This document shows, piece after piece, positions 1 through 6,475 of a DNA stretch of 16,116 nucleotides. Origin of the DNA: JAOTYV01 sp041557595 (GTDB lineage: Bacteria; Pseudomonadota; Alphaproteobacteria; UBA8366); NCBI GenBank assembly GCA_041557595.1, contig JBFFGE010000105.1, forward strand, positions 1 through 16,116, in the 5' to 3' direction. Both the position numbers and the translations under genes were made by a program. Under the pieces are notes generated by a model, which did no database searches, was not told the origin of the DNA, and saw only the letters and a list, made by a program, of their open reading frames with translations. Position 1 is the stretch's first letter, and each line of letters opens with the position of its first letter.

Positions 1-662
1 ACCCGGTTGGCAAACCCCATTTCATGGGTCACGACGAGCATGGTCATGCCGGTCTCCGCCAGCTCGATCATGGTGTCTAGCACTTCCTTGATCATTTCCG
101 GATCGAGCGCCGAGGTCGGTTCGTCGAACAGCATGATCTTCGGCTGCATGCACAGCGCCCTGGCGATCGCGACGCGCTGCTGCTGGCCGCCGGAGAGCTG
201 GCCGGGATATTTATCCGCCTGCTCCGGGATATGCACCCGTTCCAGATACTGCATGGCCAGGGCGTCGGCATCCTTCTTCGGCATCTGGCGCACCCAGATC
301 GGCGCCAGCGTGCAATTCTCCAGAACCGTCAAATGGGGGAACAGGTTGAACGACTGGAACACCATGCCGACTTCGCGGCGAATGGCTTCCAGATTCTTGA
401 GGTCGCCGGTCAATTCGATACCGTTGACGACGATCGTGCCCTGTTGATGCTGTTCGAGCCGGTTGATGCAGCGGATCAAGGTGGATTTGCCCGAACCGGA
501 CGGGCCGCAAATGACGATCCGCTCCCCCTCGAAGATTTCGAGATTGATGTCCTTGAGGACATGGAATTGACCGAACCATTTGTGCATGCCGCGAACGCCG
601 ATCACGGTGCGGCTCGTATCGCGGGACAGGTTTTGCGTTGCCGTGGTGGGTTCCGGTGCCAT
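1..662 (-). CDS. aapP: General L-amino-acid ABC transporter ATPase AapP (3' end cut by window edge)
   Basis: This is the cytoplasmic ATPase that powers uptake of many L-amino acids through the AapQ/AapM channel. I translated 220 codons from ATG at 662-660; the frame is still open at base 1, and about 30-35 residues are missing compared with the usual length near 255. Visible motifs are Walker A GPSGSGKS (residues 53-60), Q-loop Gln103, signature LSGGQQQR (156-163), Walker B ending LFDE (Glu181) and switch His213 in VTHEMGF, so all catalytic elements are present. The start is supported by an AGGGGG ribosome site about 5 bases upstream. It begins 9 bases after aapM stops and is the last gene of the operon visible here. 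The family (polar amino acid ATPases, GlnQ/HisP type) is certain. The Aap assignment rests on the neighbouring genes. Confidence 0.95.
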   Translation of the reverse strand, partial: MAPEPTTATQNLSRDTSRTVIGVRGMHKWFGQFHVLKDINLEIFEGERIVICGPSGSGKSTLIRCINRLEQHQQGTIVVNGIELTGDLKNLEAIRREVGMVFQSFNLFPHLTVLENCTLAPIWVRQMPKKDADALAMQYLERVHIPEQADKYPGQLSGGQQQRVAIARALCMQPKIMLFDEPTSALDPEMIKEVLDTMIELAETGMTMLVVTHEMGFANR

Positions 663-671
663 CGATGCCCC

Positions 672-1787
672 CTATCGGTATTCGGTGTTGAGCCGCCGCT
701 CGAGCCAGAGCGAATAACGCGACATGGCGAAGCAGCTGATGAAAAAGAACAGCGCGACGAACAGATAGGTCTCGATGGCCAATCCGTTCCACTTTGTATC
801 GGCGAGCGCCGCCCGGCCGATGCCGAGCGGATCGAGCAGCCCGATGACCACTACAAGGGTGGTGTCCTTGTAGAGGCCGATGAAGGTGTTGACGATGCCT
901 GGAATGGAAATCTTGAGCGCCTGCGGCAGCGTGATCAGCCGCGTCATTTGCCAGTAATTGAGACCGAGCGCGGACGCCGCCTCATACTGCCCGCGCGGAA
1001 TCGCCTGAATGCCGCCGCGAATCACTTCGGCGATATAGGCGGACGAAAACAGCGTCACCATGATCAAGACGCGCACCAGAAGGTTGAAGCTGGTGCCGGG
1101 CGGCAGAAAGTAGTTCAGCATGGTCGACGCGACGAACAGCAGCGTGATCAACGGTACGCCGCGCAGAAATTCGATGAAGGAGACGCAGATGATCCGCACC
1201 GCCAGGAGTTGGCTTTGCCGGCCGAGCGCCAGCGCGATGCCGATCGGCAGGGAGGCGACGATACCGGTGACGCCGACGATCACGGTCAGCATGAAACCGC
1301 CATACCGGTTGGTTTCGACAACCGGCAACCCCGGCGGTCCGCCGTAAATGAGCAGGAAGGCAATCACCGGAAAGGCAAGCGAAAACCAGATCAGGTGCCT
1401 GCGCCACGGGATTCCGTCGTAGAGCAGCGGCGCCAGCGCCGCGAACATCATCACGAAGGCCAGCGTGGGCCGCCAGCGTTCCGCTTCCGGATAGAAGCCA
1501 TAGACGAACTGGCCGATCCGCCGCGTGATCACCGCCCAGCACGCGCCCTGTCCCACTTCGCGGCATTCCGTGCGGCTGTTCGCATCCAATACCGCATCGC
1601 CGATGAACCAGCCCCAACTCGCGTCGACGAACCAGTAGATGAGCCACAGGCTGATCACCGTCAGCGCCGCGTTGGCCGGCGACGAGAACAGGTTCCGCCG
1701 CAGCCAGCCGGAGACGCCGGCCGTACCGATTGGCGGCGGCAGGTCGGGGTGTTGTCCCGGTGGGTAGGTGGGCGGCGCCTGTTCCAT
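672..1787 (-). CDS. aapM: General L-amino-acid ABC transporter permease AapM
   Basis: This inner-membrane permease is one of the two channel subunits of the broad-range L-amino-acid importer. It has 371 residues. A proline-rich cytoplasmic N-terminus (1-25) is followed by a first helix (about 40-55) and a periplasmic stretch with two cysteines (74 and 83). The C-terminal half is a typical HisM/GlnP core with EFLRGVPL (206-213) and the EAA loop that contacts the ATPase (about 269-290, EAASALGLNYWQ then LPQA). The long N-terminal extension is typical of AapM compared with simple 220-residue HisM permeases. Its ATG directly abuts the aapQ stop codon (TAG then ATG), indicating translational coupling. 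The name follows from family features and the J-Q-M-P order. Confidence 0.95.
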   Translation of the reverse strand: MEQAPPTYPPGQHPDLPPPIGTAGVSGWLRRNLFSSPANAALTVISLWLIYWFVDASWGWFIGDAVLDANSRTECREVGQGACWAVITRRIGQFVYGFYPEAERWRPTLAFVMMFAALAPLLYDGIPWRRHLIWFSLAFPVIAFLLIYGGPPGLPVVETNRYGGFMLTVIVGVTGIVASLPIGIALALGRQSQLLAVRIICVSFIEFLRGVPLITLLFVASTMLNYFLPPGTSFNLLVRVLIMVTLFSSAYIAEVIRGGIQAIPRGQYEAASALGLNYWQMTRLITLPQALKISIPGIVNTFIGLYKDTTLVVVIGLLDPLGIGRAALADTKWNGLAIETYLFVALFFFISCFAMSRYSLWLERRLNTEYR

Positions 1788-2984
1788 CTAACGCTCCACG
1801 AACTTGATGCGCCGGTTGTACCAATTCATGAAGGCGGAGATCGACAGGGACAACGTGAGATAGATCAGCATGACGAGGATCATCGATTCCATCTCGCGGC
1901 CGGTCTGGTTCAGGGTGATGCCGCCGAGCGTCGCCACGAGGTCCATGTAACCGATGGCGATCGCCAGCGACGAATTCTTCGTGAGGTTGAGGTATTGCGA
2001 TGTCAGCGGCGGGACGATGACGCGCAACGCTTGCGGCAGGATGACCAGCGACATGACCCTGCCGGGGCGCAGGCCAAGCGATTCCGACGCCTCGCGCTGA
2101 CCCTTGTCGACCGCCGCGATGCCGCCACGCACGATTTCGGCGATGAAGGCCGAGGTATAGATGCTGAGCGCGAAAGTGAGCGCAACCAGCTCGGGCAGGA
2201 GATAGAGCCCGCCCTGGAAATTGAAGCTCTGGAACTTCGGATATTCGAAGGACAGGGGCGCGCCGGTGACCGCGAAGGCCGCCAGCGGCAGTCCGATAAC
2301 GAGTGCGATGGAAATCCAGCCCACGGGAAATTGACGGCCCGTTTCCATCTGCCGCTGCGTCGCCCAGCGCCGGAGCGCGACGACGCCGCCAATTGCCGCC
2401 CCCACGGCCAGCAGGGTGACCCAGAAGGTGTCTTCGAAGATCGGCCGCGGGACATAGAATCCCCGGTTGCTGAGGAATGCGCTGTCGCCGATGGCGAGCG
2501 CCTGGCGCGGATGCGGCAGGGTGTTGATGATGATGCCGTGCCACAGAAGGATATGAAGCAGGACGGGCACGTTGCGGGTGAATTCGATGTACCAATAGGC
2601 GAGCCGCGAGGCCAGCCAGTTGTTCGACAGACGCAGCACGCCGAGCAGAAATCCGAATATGGTGGCGAGAAATATGCCGATCACCGCGACAACGCCGGTA
2701 TTGAGAAGGCCGACCACCGCGGCCCGCAGATGGGTGTCCGCATTGTTGTAGGGAATCAGCGCCTGGTTGATGTCGTAGCCCGCCGGTAATTCCCAGAGAA
2801 ACGAAAATCCGAAGGATTTGTCGAGGCTGGCAAAGTTGGCGACCACGTTGCCGATCAGCCAGAAAACGCAGGCGAAGAACGTCAGGAGGACGCCGATCTG
2901 AATGGCGATACCGCGCAGGCGTTCGTCACGCCAGATGGCGGCGATACCCGTCGCGGTATCGGCTGTGTCTGCGGGACTCGTCAT
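1788..2984 (-). CDS. aapQ: General L-amino-acid ABC transporter permease AapQ
   Basis: This is the second channel-forming permease of the Aap importer, 398 residues. After a cytoplasmic N-terminus come a first helix (about 26-46), a periplasmic segment, then the split permease core. The motif EFTRNVPVLL (134-143) and the EAA loop EASESLGLRPGR...LPQA (298-319) mark it as a polar amino acid permease. The insert between the two halves of the core (about 155-260) is usual for AapQ/BztB-type proteins. The ATG at 2984 has only a weak ribosome site (TCGGA) close to it. A long stem-loop ends about 25 bases upstream of this start and may influence translation or mRNA decay. The gene is separated from aapJ by 173 bases, unlike the tight aapQ-aapM-aapP spacing. 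Confidence 0.95.
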   Translation of the reverse strand: MTSPADTADTATGIAAIWRDERLRGIAIQIGVLLTFFACVFWLIGNVVANFASLDKSFGFSFLWELPAGYDINQALIPYNNADTHLRAAVVGLLNTGVVAVIGIFLATIFGFLLGVLRLSNNWLASRLAYWYIEFTRNVPVLLHILLWHGIIINTLPHPRQALAIGDSAFLSNRGFYVPRPIFEDTFWVTLLAVGAAIGGVVALRRWATQRQMETGRQFPVGWISIALVIGLPLAAFAVTGAPLSFEYPKFQSFNFQGGLYLLPELVALTFALSIYTSAFIAEIVRGGIAAVDKGQREASESLGLRPGRVMSLVILPQALRVIVPPLTSQYLNLTKNSSLAIAIGYMDLVATLGGITLNQTGREMESMILVMLIYLTLSLSISAFMNWYNRRIKFVER

Positions 2985-3009
2985 GATCCGATATGCATTG
3001 CCGGCCCTG

Positions 3010-3057
3010 GATCAACCTGCCTTTAATTGCAATCAATTAAAGGCAGAATGGTTGATC
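3010..3057. repeat. Long bulged palindrome upstream of aapQ (stem-loop A)
   Basis: The arm GATCAACC (3010-3017) followed by TGCCTTTAATTG (3018-3029) pairs exactly with CAATTAAAGGCA (3034-3045) and GGTTGATC (3050-3057). The loop is CAAT (3030-3033), and a four-base bulge GAAT (3046-3049) sits on one side only. That gives 20 perfect base pairs. The inner part (3018-3045) is an AT-rich 28-base perfect palindrome apart from its loop, so it could be a protein-binding site in DNA or a strong RNA hairpin. There is no T-run on either side, so it does not look like an intrinsic terminator. It lies 25 bases before the aapQ start. Confidence 0.8.
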
Positions 3058-3070
3058 GATCCTATAGAGG

Positions 3071-3112
3071 TAGAGCAGCTTTAGTGCGCCTATTTGGGCG
3101 CACGCTGCTCTA
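3071..3112. repeat. Bulged palindrome between aapJ and aapQ (stem-loop B)
   Basis: TAGAGCAGC (3071-3079) pairs with GCTGCTCTA (3104-3112), and GTGCGCC (3084-3090) pairs with GGCGCAC (3097-3103). The loop is six bases (3091-3096), and a four-base bulge TTTA (3080-3083) sits on one side. The layout, two perfect stem segments with a four-base one-sided bulge, repeats that of stem-loop A with the bulge on the other side. The outer arm with GAGCA recalls short palindromic repeats scattered in rhizobial and related genomes. That resemblance is from memory and unverified. Confidence 0.75.
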
Positions 3113-3116
3113 GGAA

Positions 3117-3150
3117 GAGCGCCCCCGCCATTCGTGCAGGCGGGGCGCTC
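3117..3150 (-). terminator. GC-rich stem-loop just after aapJ (stem-loop C; attenuator or partial terminator)
   Basis: On the minus strand this begins 7 bases after the aapJ stop codon. GAGCGCCCCGCC pairs with GGCGGGGGCGCTC with a single extra G, giving 12 pairs around a nine-base loop. The sequence that follows on the minus strand is TTCC, not a T-run, so a full intrinsic terminator is unlikely. Stem-loops after binding-protein genes in ABC operons are known to protect the upstream mRNA from 3' exonucleases, which keeps the binding protein more abundant than the permeases. That role is inferred here. Confidence 0.6.
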
Positions 3151-3157
3151 AAATTTC

Positions 3158-4180
3158 CTAACGGAACGGCGGTGAATACATCAGACCGCCATTATTCCAC
3201 AGCGCGTTGACGCCGCGGGCGATGCCGAGTGCGGTTTTCGGGCCGAGGTTACGCTCGAAGACCTCGCCGTAATTTCCGACCTGGCTGATGATGAAGAACG
3301 CCCAGTCCTTCGACAGGCCGAGCGCCTCGCGGCCCTGCAGCGGCTCTTTGCCGAGCAGGCGGTTGATCTCCGGATTCTTGGAGCCCTTCGCCGCGATCTC
3401 TTTCACGTTCTTGGACGTGATGCCCAGTTCCTCGGCGGTGATCATGGCGAACAGGGTCCAGCGTACGATATCCGCCCATTGGTCGTCGCCCTGCCGCACG
3501 GCGGGGCCGAGCGGTTCCTTGGAGATGATTTCGGGCAGCACAAGATGGTCGCCCGGCTTGTCGAAGGCCGCCTTGGTGGCAGCAAGACCGGAAGCGTCGG
3601 TGGTGTAAACGTCGCAACGCCCGGAGAGGTAATTCTCCCGCGCCTCGGCGTTGGTTTCGATGGGTACCGGGTTGTATTTCATACCGTTGGATTTAAAGAA
3701 ATCGGCGAGATTGAGTTCGGTCGTCGTACCGGTCTGAATGCAAACCGAGGCGCCGCCCAACCCCTTGGCCGATTTCACGCCCAGCTTCTTCGGAATCATG
3801 AAGCCCTGGCCGTCATAGTAACTCGTGCCGATAAACGTGAGCTGCAGGTCGTTGTCGCGGCTGAAAGTCCACGTCGTGTTGCGGGACAACACGTCCCCTT
3901 CGCCCGAACGCAGCTTGGTGAAACGGGTCTTGCCGGTGGCGGTAACGAAGCCCGCCTTGTTGGCGTCGCCCAGGGTGGCGGCGGCAACGGCGCGGCAAAA
4001 GTCCACATCGAACCCTGTCCACCGGCCCTTGTCGTCGGGCGCGGCGAAGCCCGGAAGGCCGGTGTTGATAATGCAATTCATTTTCCCTTTGGCCCGGACA
4101 TCGTCGAGCGTTGCGGCCTGGGCCGACGTCGCGTAGACCGCGCCGAGAATGGCGGCGGTGGCGAAGGATGCTAGTTTCAC
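3158..4180 (-). CDS. aapJ: General L-amino-acid ABC transporter periplasmic binding protein AapJ
   Basis: This is the periplasmic solute-binding protein that delivers amino acids to AapQM. It has 340 residues with a Sec signal peptide: Lys2, a hydrophobic stretch, and cleavage probably after Ala22 (SAQA/ATL). The mature part has the family-3 binding fold. It begins DDVRAKGKMNC, followed by GFDVDFCRAVAAA and a central QTGTTTELNLADFF segment typical of AapJ/BztA. The start is GTG (4180-4178), supported by a GGGAGAG ribosome site about 6 bases upstream on the minus strand; the nearby ATG at 4197 is out of frame. It is the first gene of the operon, followed by three stem-loops and then aapQ. The promoter must lie within the 111 bases to 4291 or further upstream, but I see no convincing -35/-10 pair there. 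Confidence 0.95.
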   Translation of the reverse strand: MKLASFATAAILGAVYATSAQAATLDDVRAKGKMNCIINTGLPGFAAPDDKGRWTGFDVDFCRAVAAATLGDANKAGFVTATGKTRFTKLRSGEGDVLSRNTTWTFSRDNDLQLTFIGTSYYDGQGFMIPKKLGVKSAKGLGGASVCIQTGTTTELNLADFFKSNGMKYNPVPIETNAEARENYLSGRCDVYTTDASGLAATKAAFDKPGDHLVLPEIISKEPLGPAVRQGDDQWADIVRWTLFAMITAEELGITSKNVKEIAAKGSKNPEINRLLGKEPLQGREALGLSKDWAFFIISQVGNYGEVFERNLGPKTALGIARGVNALWNNGGLMYSPPFR

Positions 4181-4291
4181 TTTTTCTCTCCCTGCATGTG
4201 GCGCATTTTTCGAGTGATTCGCAGCCTGCCAAAAGCCTCCCTAATTTGCGGCGCCATTGCAAGGGAAGTTGCGGCGCAGGTGCTGCCGACC

Positions 4292-5422
4292 TTATCTCTG
4301 GCCCGCAGGCGCGCGTTGCACCGTCAGGCTCACCAGTACGACACCGACCAGGCCCCAGTACAACATATTCGCTTCCGTGAATTCGAGGAGCGCGCCGGTG
4401 ACCAGCGGCCCCACCGCCGCGCCAAAATCGCGCCAGGTCTGCATTACCGCCAATCGGTACATCGTTGTGTTTTCCGGCGCGCGCTGGGCGACCATCGCAG
4501 GGCCCACGGCGGCGATGGCTGCGCGCGCGACGATCACGAATGCCGAACCGGCATAGGGTTGGTCCGCCGCCAGAAGCGCGAATCCGACCGCGAGAAGGAC
4601 CGTCGCTATGAGCAAAAGGCATCCCGTTCCGACGCGGTCGCCGAGGATTCCGGCAATCGGGGATAACGTCATTTCGCCGAACCGCCTCAGCGCCAGGATG
4701 ATGCCGGCGGCGAATACGGCGGTTTCCGGAGACGCGGTCTTGGTCAGCACCAGGGCTATCGTCATCACGAAGACGCCGTCGACCGCGAAACCGACCACGA
4801 AGAAGAACATGTCCAATGGAACGGGCCGGGGCAGCCAGATCGTTTTTTTTCGTTCCGGCCGGTTCTTCACTGTCGGCAGGAAAAGCGCCAGCGGCAGGGC
4901 TGCCAGCGAAATCACGCCCAAAATCAGGAAGATTTCCCGCGGTCCGACGATACCCGTGAGCCAGGCGCCGGCGCTGAGCGCCAAGACGGGTCCGATCTGC
5001 TGAATGGAACGGCCGACGCCGACCCGGCTGCCGGCGCGGCTCTTGTCGGCGACCGCGTAGGACAAGACCGCGAGGCTCAGCCCCGCGAAGGCGAGACCCC
5101 AGAGGATGCGCGCGACAAGCAGGAGCGGGCCGCCGTCGACCAGTCCCAGCATCAGGGTCGATACGGCGGCTACAGCGGCGCCGATGACGGTCAGGTTTTT
5201 CGGGCCGACGGCCTCGCCGAACGCCGCGATACCACCATAGAGAAGGATGCGGATCAGCCGGTTTGCGGCAAGCAGTATCCCGACCCAGACTAGGCCAATT
5301 CCGAAGGCTGCGGCGTTAACCGGCAAGACGACATAGAGCAGCGTGTCGCCAAGCAGGGCCAGCGAGAGGACGCCCGCCGAAATCGAAACGGTCCCCCAAC
5401 TGCGCCAGATATCCGTGTTCAT
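4292..5422 (-). CDS. MFS transporter, substrate unknown
   Basis: This is a major facilitator superfamily permease of 376 residues with about 12 hydrophobic segments and a short central cytoplasmic loop (near KNRPERKKTIWLPRP). Motif-A-like basic loops occur after helix 2 (NRLIRI) and in the second half (GDRVGTG). No substrate can be read from the sequence. The ATG at 5422 has no clear ribosome site. The gene faces away from the dehalogenase gene across a 135-base shared upstream region containing a 9-base tandem repeat, so shared regulation is possible. A haloacid or organic-acid importer would fit that context but is only a guess. An eight-A run (minus strand, 4850-4843) encodes the Lys-Lys of the central loop. 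Transcription continues toward aapJ, whose start lies 111 bases downstream, so partial read-through into aap is possible. Confidence 0.88.
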   Translation of the reverse strand: MNTDIWRSWGTVSISAGVLSLALLGDTLLYVVLPVNAAAFGIGLVWVGILLAANRLIRILLYGGIAAFGEAVGPKNLTVIGAAVAAVSTLMLGLVDGGPLLLVARILWGLAFAGLSLAVLSYAVADKSRAGSRVGVGRSIQQIGPVLALSAGAWLTGIVGPREIFLILGVISLAALPLALFLPTVKNRPERKKTIWLPRPVPLDMFFFVVGFAVDGVFVMTIALVLTKTASPETAVFAAGIILALRRFGEMTLSPIAGILGDRVGTGCLLLIATVLLAVGFALLAADQPYAGSAFVIVARAAIAAVGPAMVAQRAPENTTMYRLAVMQTWRDFGAAVGPLVTGALLEFTEANMLYWGLVGVVLVSLTVQRAPAGQR

Positions 5423-5432
5423 GGGCGTGCGG

Positions 5433-5450
5433 GGATTGCGCGGATTGCGC
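5433..5450. repeat. Tandem 9-base direct repeat in the MFS/dehalogenase divergent region
   Basis: GGATTGCGC occurs twice head to tail (5433-5441 and 5442-5450) with no mismatch. It sits 11 bases upstream of the MFS start codon and about 107 bases upstream of the dehalogenase start. It may be a regulator site, or a slippage product with no function. Confidence 0.45.
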
Positions 5451-5557
5451 GCGGTTTCAACGCGATGGGACTTGTCATGGGCCGGGATGACTTGCGATGG
5501 TTGCGGGACGGCAGACTATGTCGGATCGACGGGCAATTCCAGCAGCGGAGCGGCGAC

Positions 5558-6433
5558 ATGTTTGAAGGGTTCGAACGCGAGCGTATCACGACGAGCGGAG
5601 CCGAGATCAACCTGGTGCGCGGCGGGTCGGGCCCGCCGCTCCTCTGTCTGCATGGGTATCCGCAATGTCACGTCATGTGGCACAAGATCGCGCCCGCCCT
5701 GGCAAAAAATTTTACGGTCGTGATCCCAGATCTGCGGGGCTATGGCGATTCGTCGAAACCGCCGGCGGGCGACGACCATTCCGGGTATTCCAAGCGCGCG
5801 ATGGCGCAGGATCAGGTCGAGGTGATGGCCGCGCTGGGCCACGAAACCTTTTTCCTCGCCGGACATGATCGCGGCGGGCGGGTCGCCTATCGCATGGCCT
5901 TCGACCATCCGGAGCGAATTCTGAAGCTGGCCATCCTCGACGTGTTGCCGACCTGGGAGCGGTTCGAACGGGTAAACAAAGAGATCGCCTACGACGCCTA
6001 TCACTGGTTCTTCCTGCCGCAGCCGGGCGGTCTGCCCGAGACGCTGATCGGCGCGAACCCGGAATTCTATCTTCGCGATGTGTTTCAGCGTTGGGGCGGC
6101 GATACGGAGTATGTGACGCCGGAGGCATTCGCCGAATATCTGCGCTGTTTCAGCGACCCGGAAACCATCCGCGCCAGCTGCGCCGACTACCGGTCGGGCT
6201 ATCACGTCGACCACCTGCACGACGCCGCCGATCGCGACCGGGGCCACAAGATCCAGTGCCCGGTGCATGTGCTCTGGGGGGCGGGCGGCATGGATCACAA
6301 GAAAATCCTGCTGGAGATCTGGCAGGATTGGGCCGAGACGGTAACCGGGGCGCCGATCGCGTGCGGCCATTTCCTGCCGGAAGAAGCGCCGGAGGATACG
6401 CTGGCCGAGCTCGTGGCCTTCTTTTCCAGTTGA
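5558..6433 (+). CDS. Fluoroacetate/haloacetate dehalogenase-type alpha/beta hydrolase
   Basis: This is a predicted cytoplasmic hydrolase of 291 residues that replaces the halogen of a short haloacid with hydroxyl (haloacetate to glycolate). The alpha/beta fold shows the oxyanion region LHGYPQ (31-36) and the nucleophile elbow GHDRGGR (102-108). Asp104 is the nucleophile, and Arg105 and Arg108 match the carboxylate-binding arginines of fluoroacetate dehalogenases. Asp128 and His271 complete the triad. His149-Trp150 and Tyr211 match the halide pocket. The 24- and 45-residue spacings from the nucleophile to Asp128 and His149 equal those I recall for the Rhodopseudomonas palustris enzyme. The start at 5558 is chosen for its GGAG site 7 bases upstream; a 31-residue extension to 5465 has no homologous content. 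A related epoxide hydrolase is the alternative, but those usually have Trp, not Arg, after the nucleophile. Actual halide preference is unknown. Confidence 0.88.
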   Translation: MFEGFERERITTSGAEINLVRGGSGPPLLCLHGYPQCHVMWHKIAPALAKNFTVVIPDLRGYGDSSKPPAGDDHSGYSKRAMAQDQVEVMAALGHETFFLAGHDRGGRVAYRMAFDHPERILKLAILDVLPTWERFERVNKEIAYDAYHWFFLPQPGGLPETLIGANPEFYLRDVFQRWGGDTEYVTPEAFAEYLRCFSDPETIRASCADYRSGYHVDHLHDAADRDRGHKIQCPVHVLWGAGGMDHKKILLEIWQDWAETVTGAPIACGHFLPEEAPEDTLAELVAFFSS

Positions 6434-6446
6434 GTCCGGTCGCCGC

Positions 6447-6475
6447 CGATTATCGGGCGATTATCCGACGATTAT
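6447..6475. repeat. Three CGATTAT repeats at an 11-base period
   Basis: CGATTAT occurs at 6447-6453, 6458-6464 and 6469-6475, exactly 11 bases apart. They fill the 38-base convergent gap between the dehalogenase stop and the LysR stop, and the last copy includes the LysR stop codon. No terminator-like hairpin with a T-run is visible in this gap. Confidence 0.5.

Noticed and set aside
231..2789. Plus-strand open frame of 852 codons opposite aapP, aapM and aapQ
   Set aside because: It is antisense to three certain genes, its product is rich in Arg, Asp, Gln and His without domains or helices, and long antisense frames are common in GC-rich codon-biased DNA.
4181..4291. A sigma54-like TGGCA element upstream of aapJ
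   Set aside because: The GG and GC elements are not 10 bases apart as required, so it does not fit a -24/-12 promoter.
5465..5557. 31-residue N-terminal extension of the dehalogenase
   Set aside because: ATG 5558 has a good ribosome site and begins at the usual family start; the extension covers the divergent promoter region.
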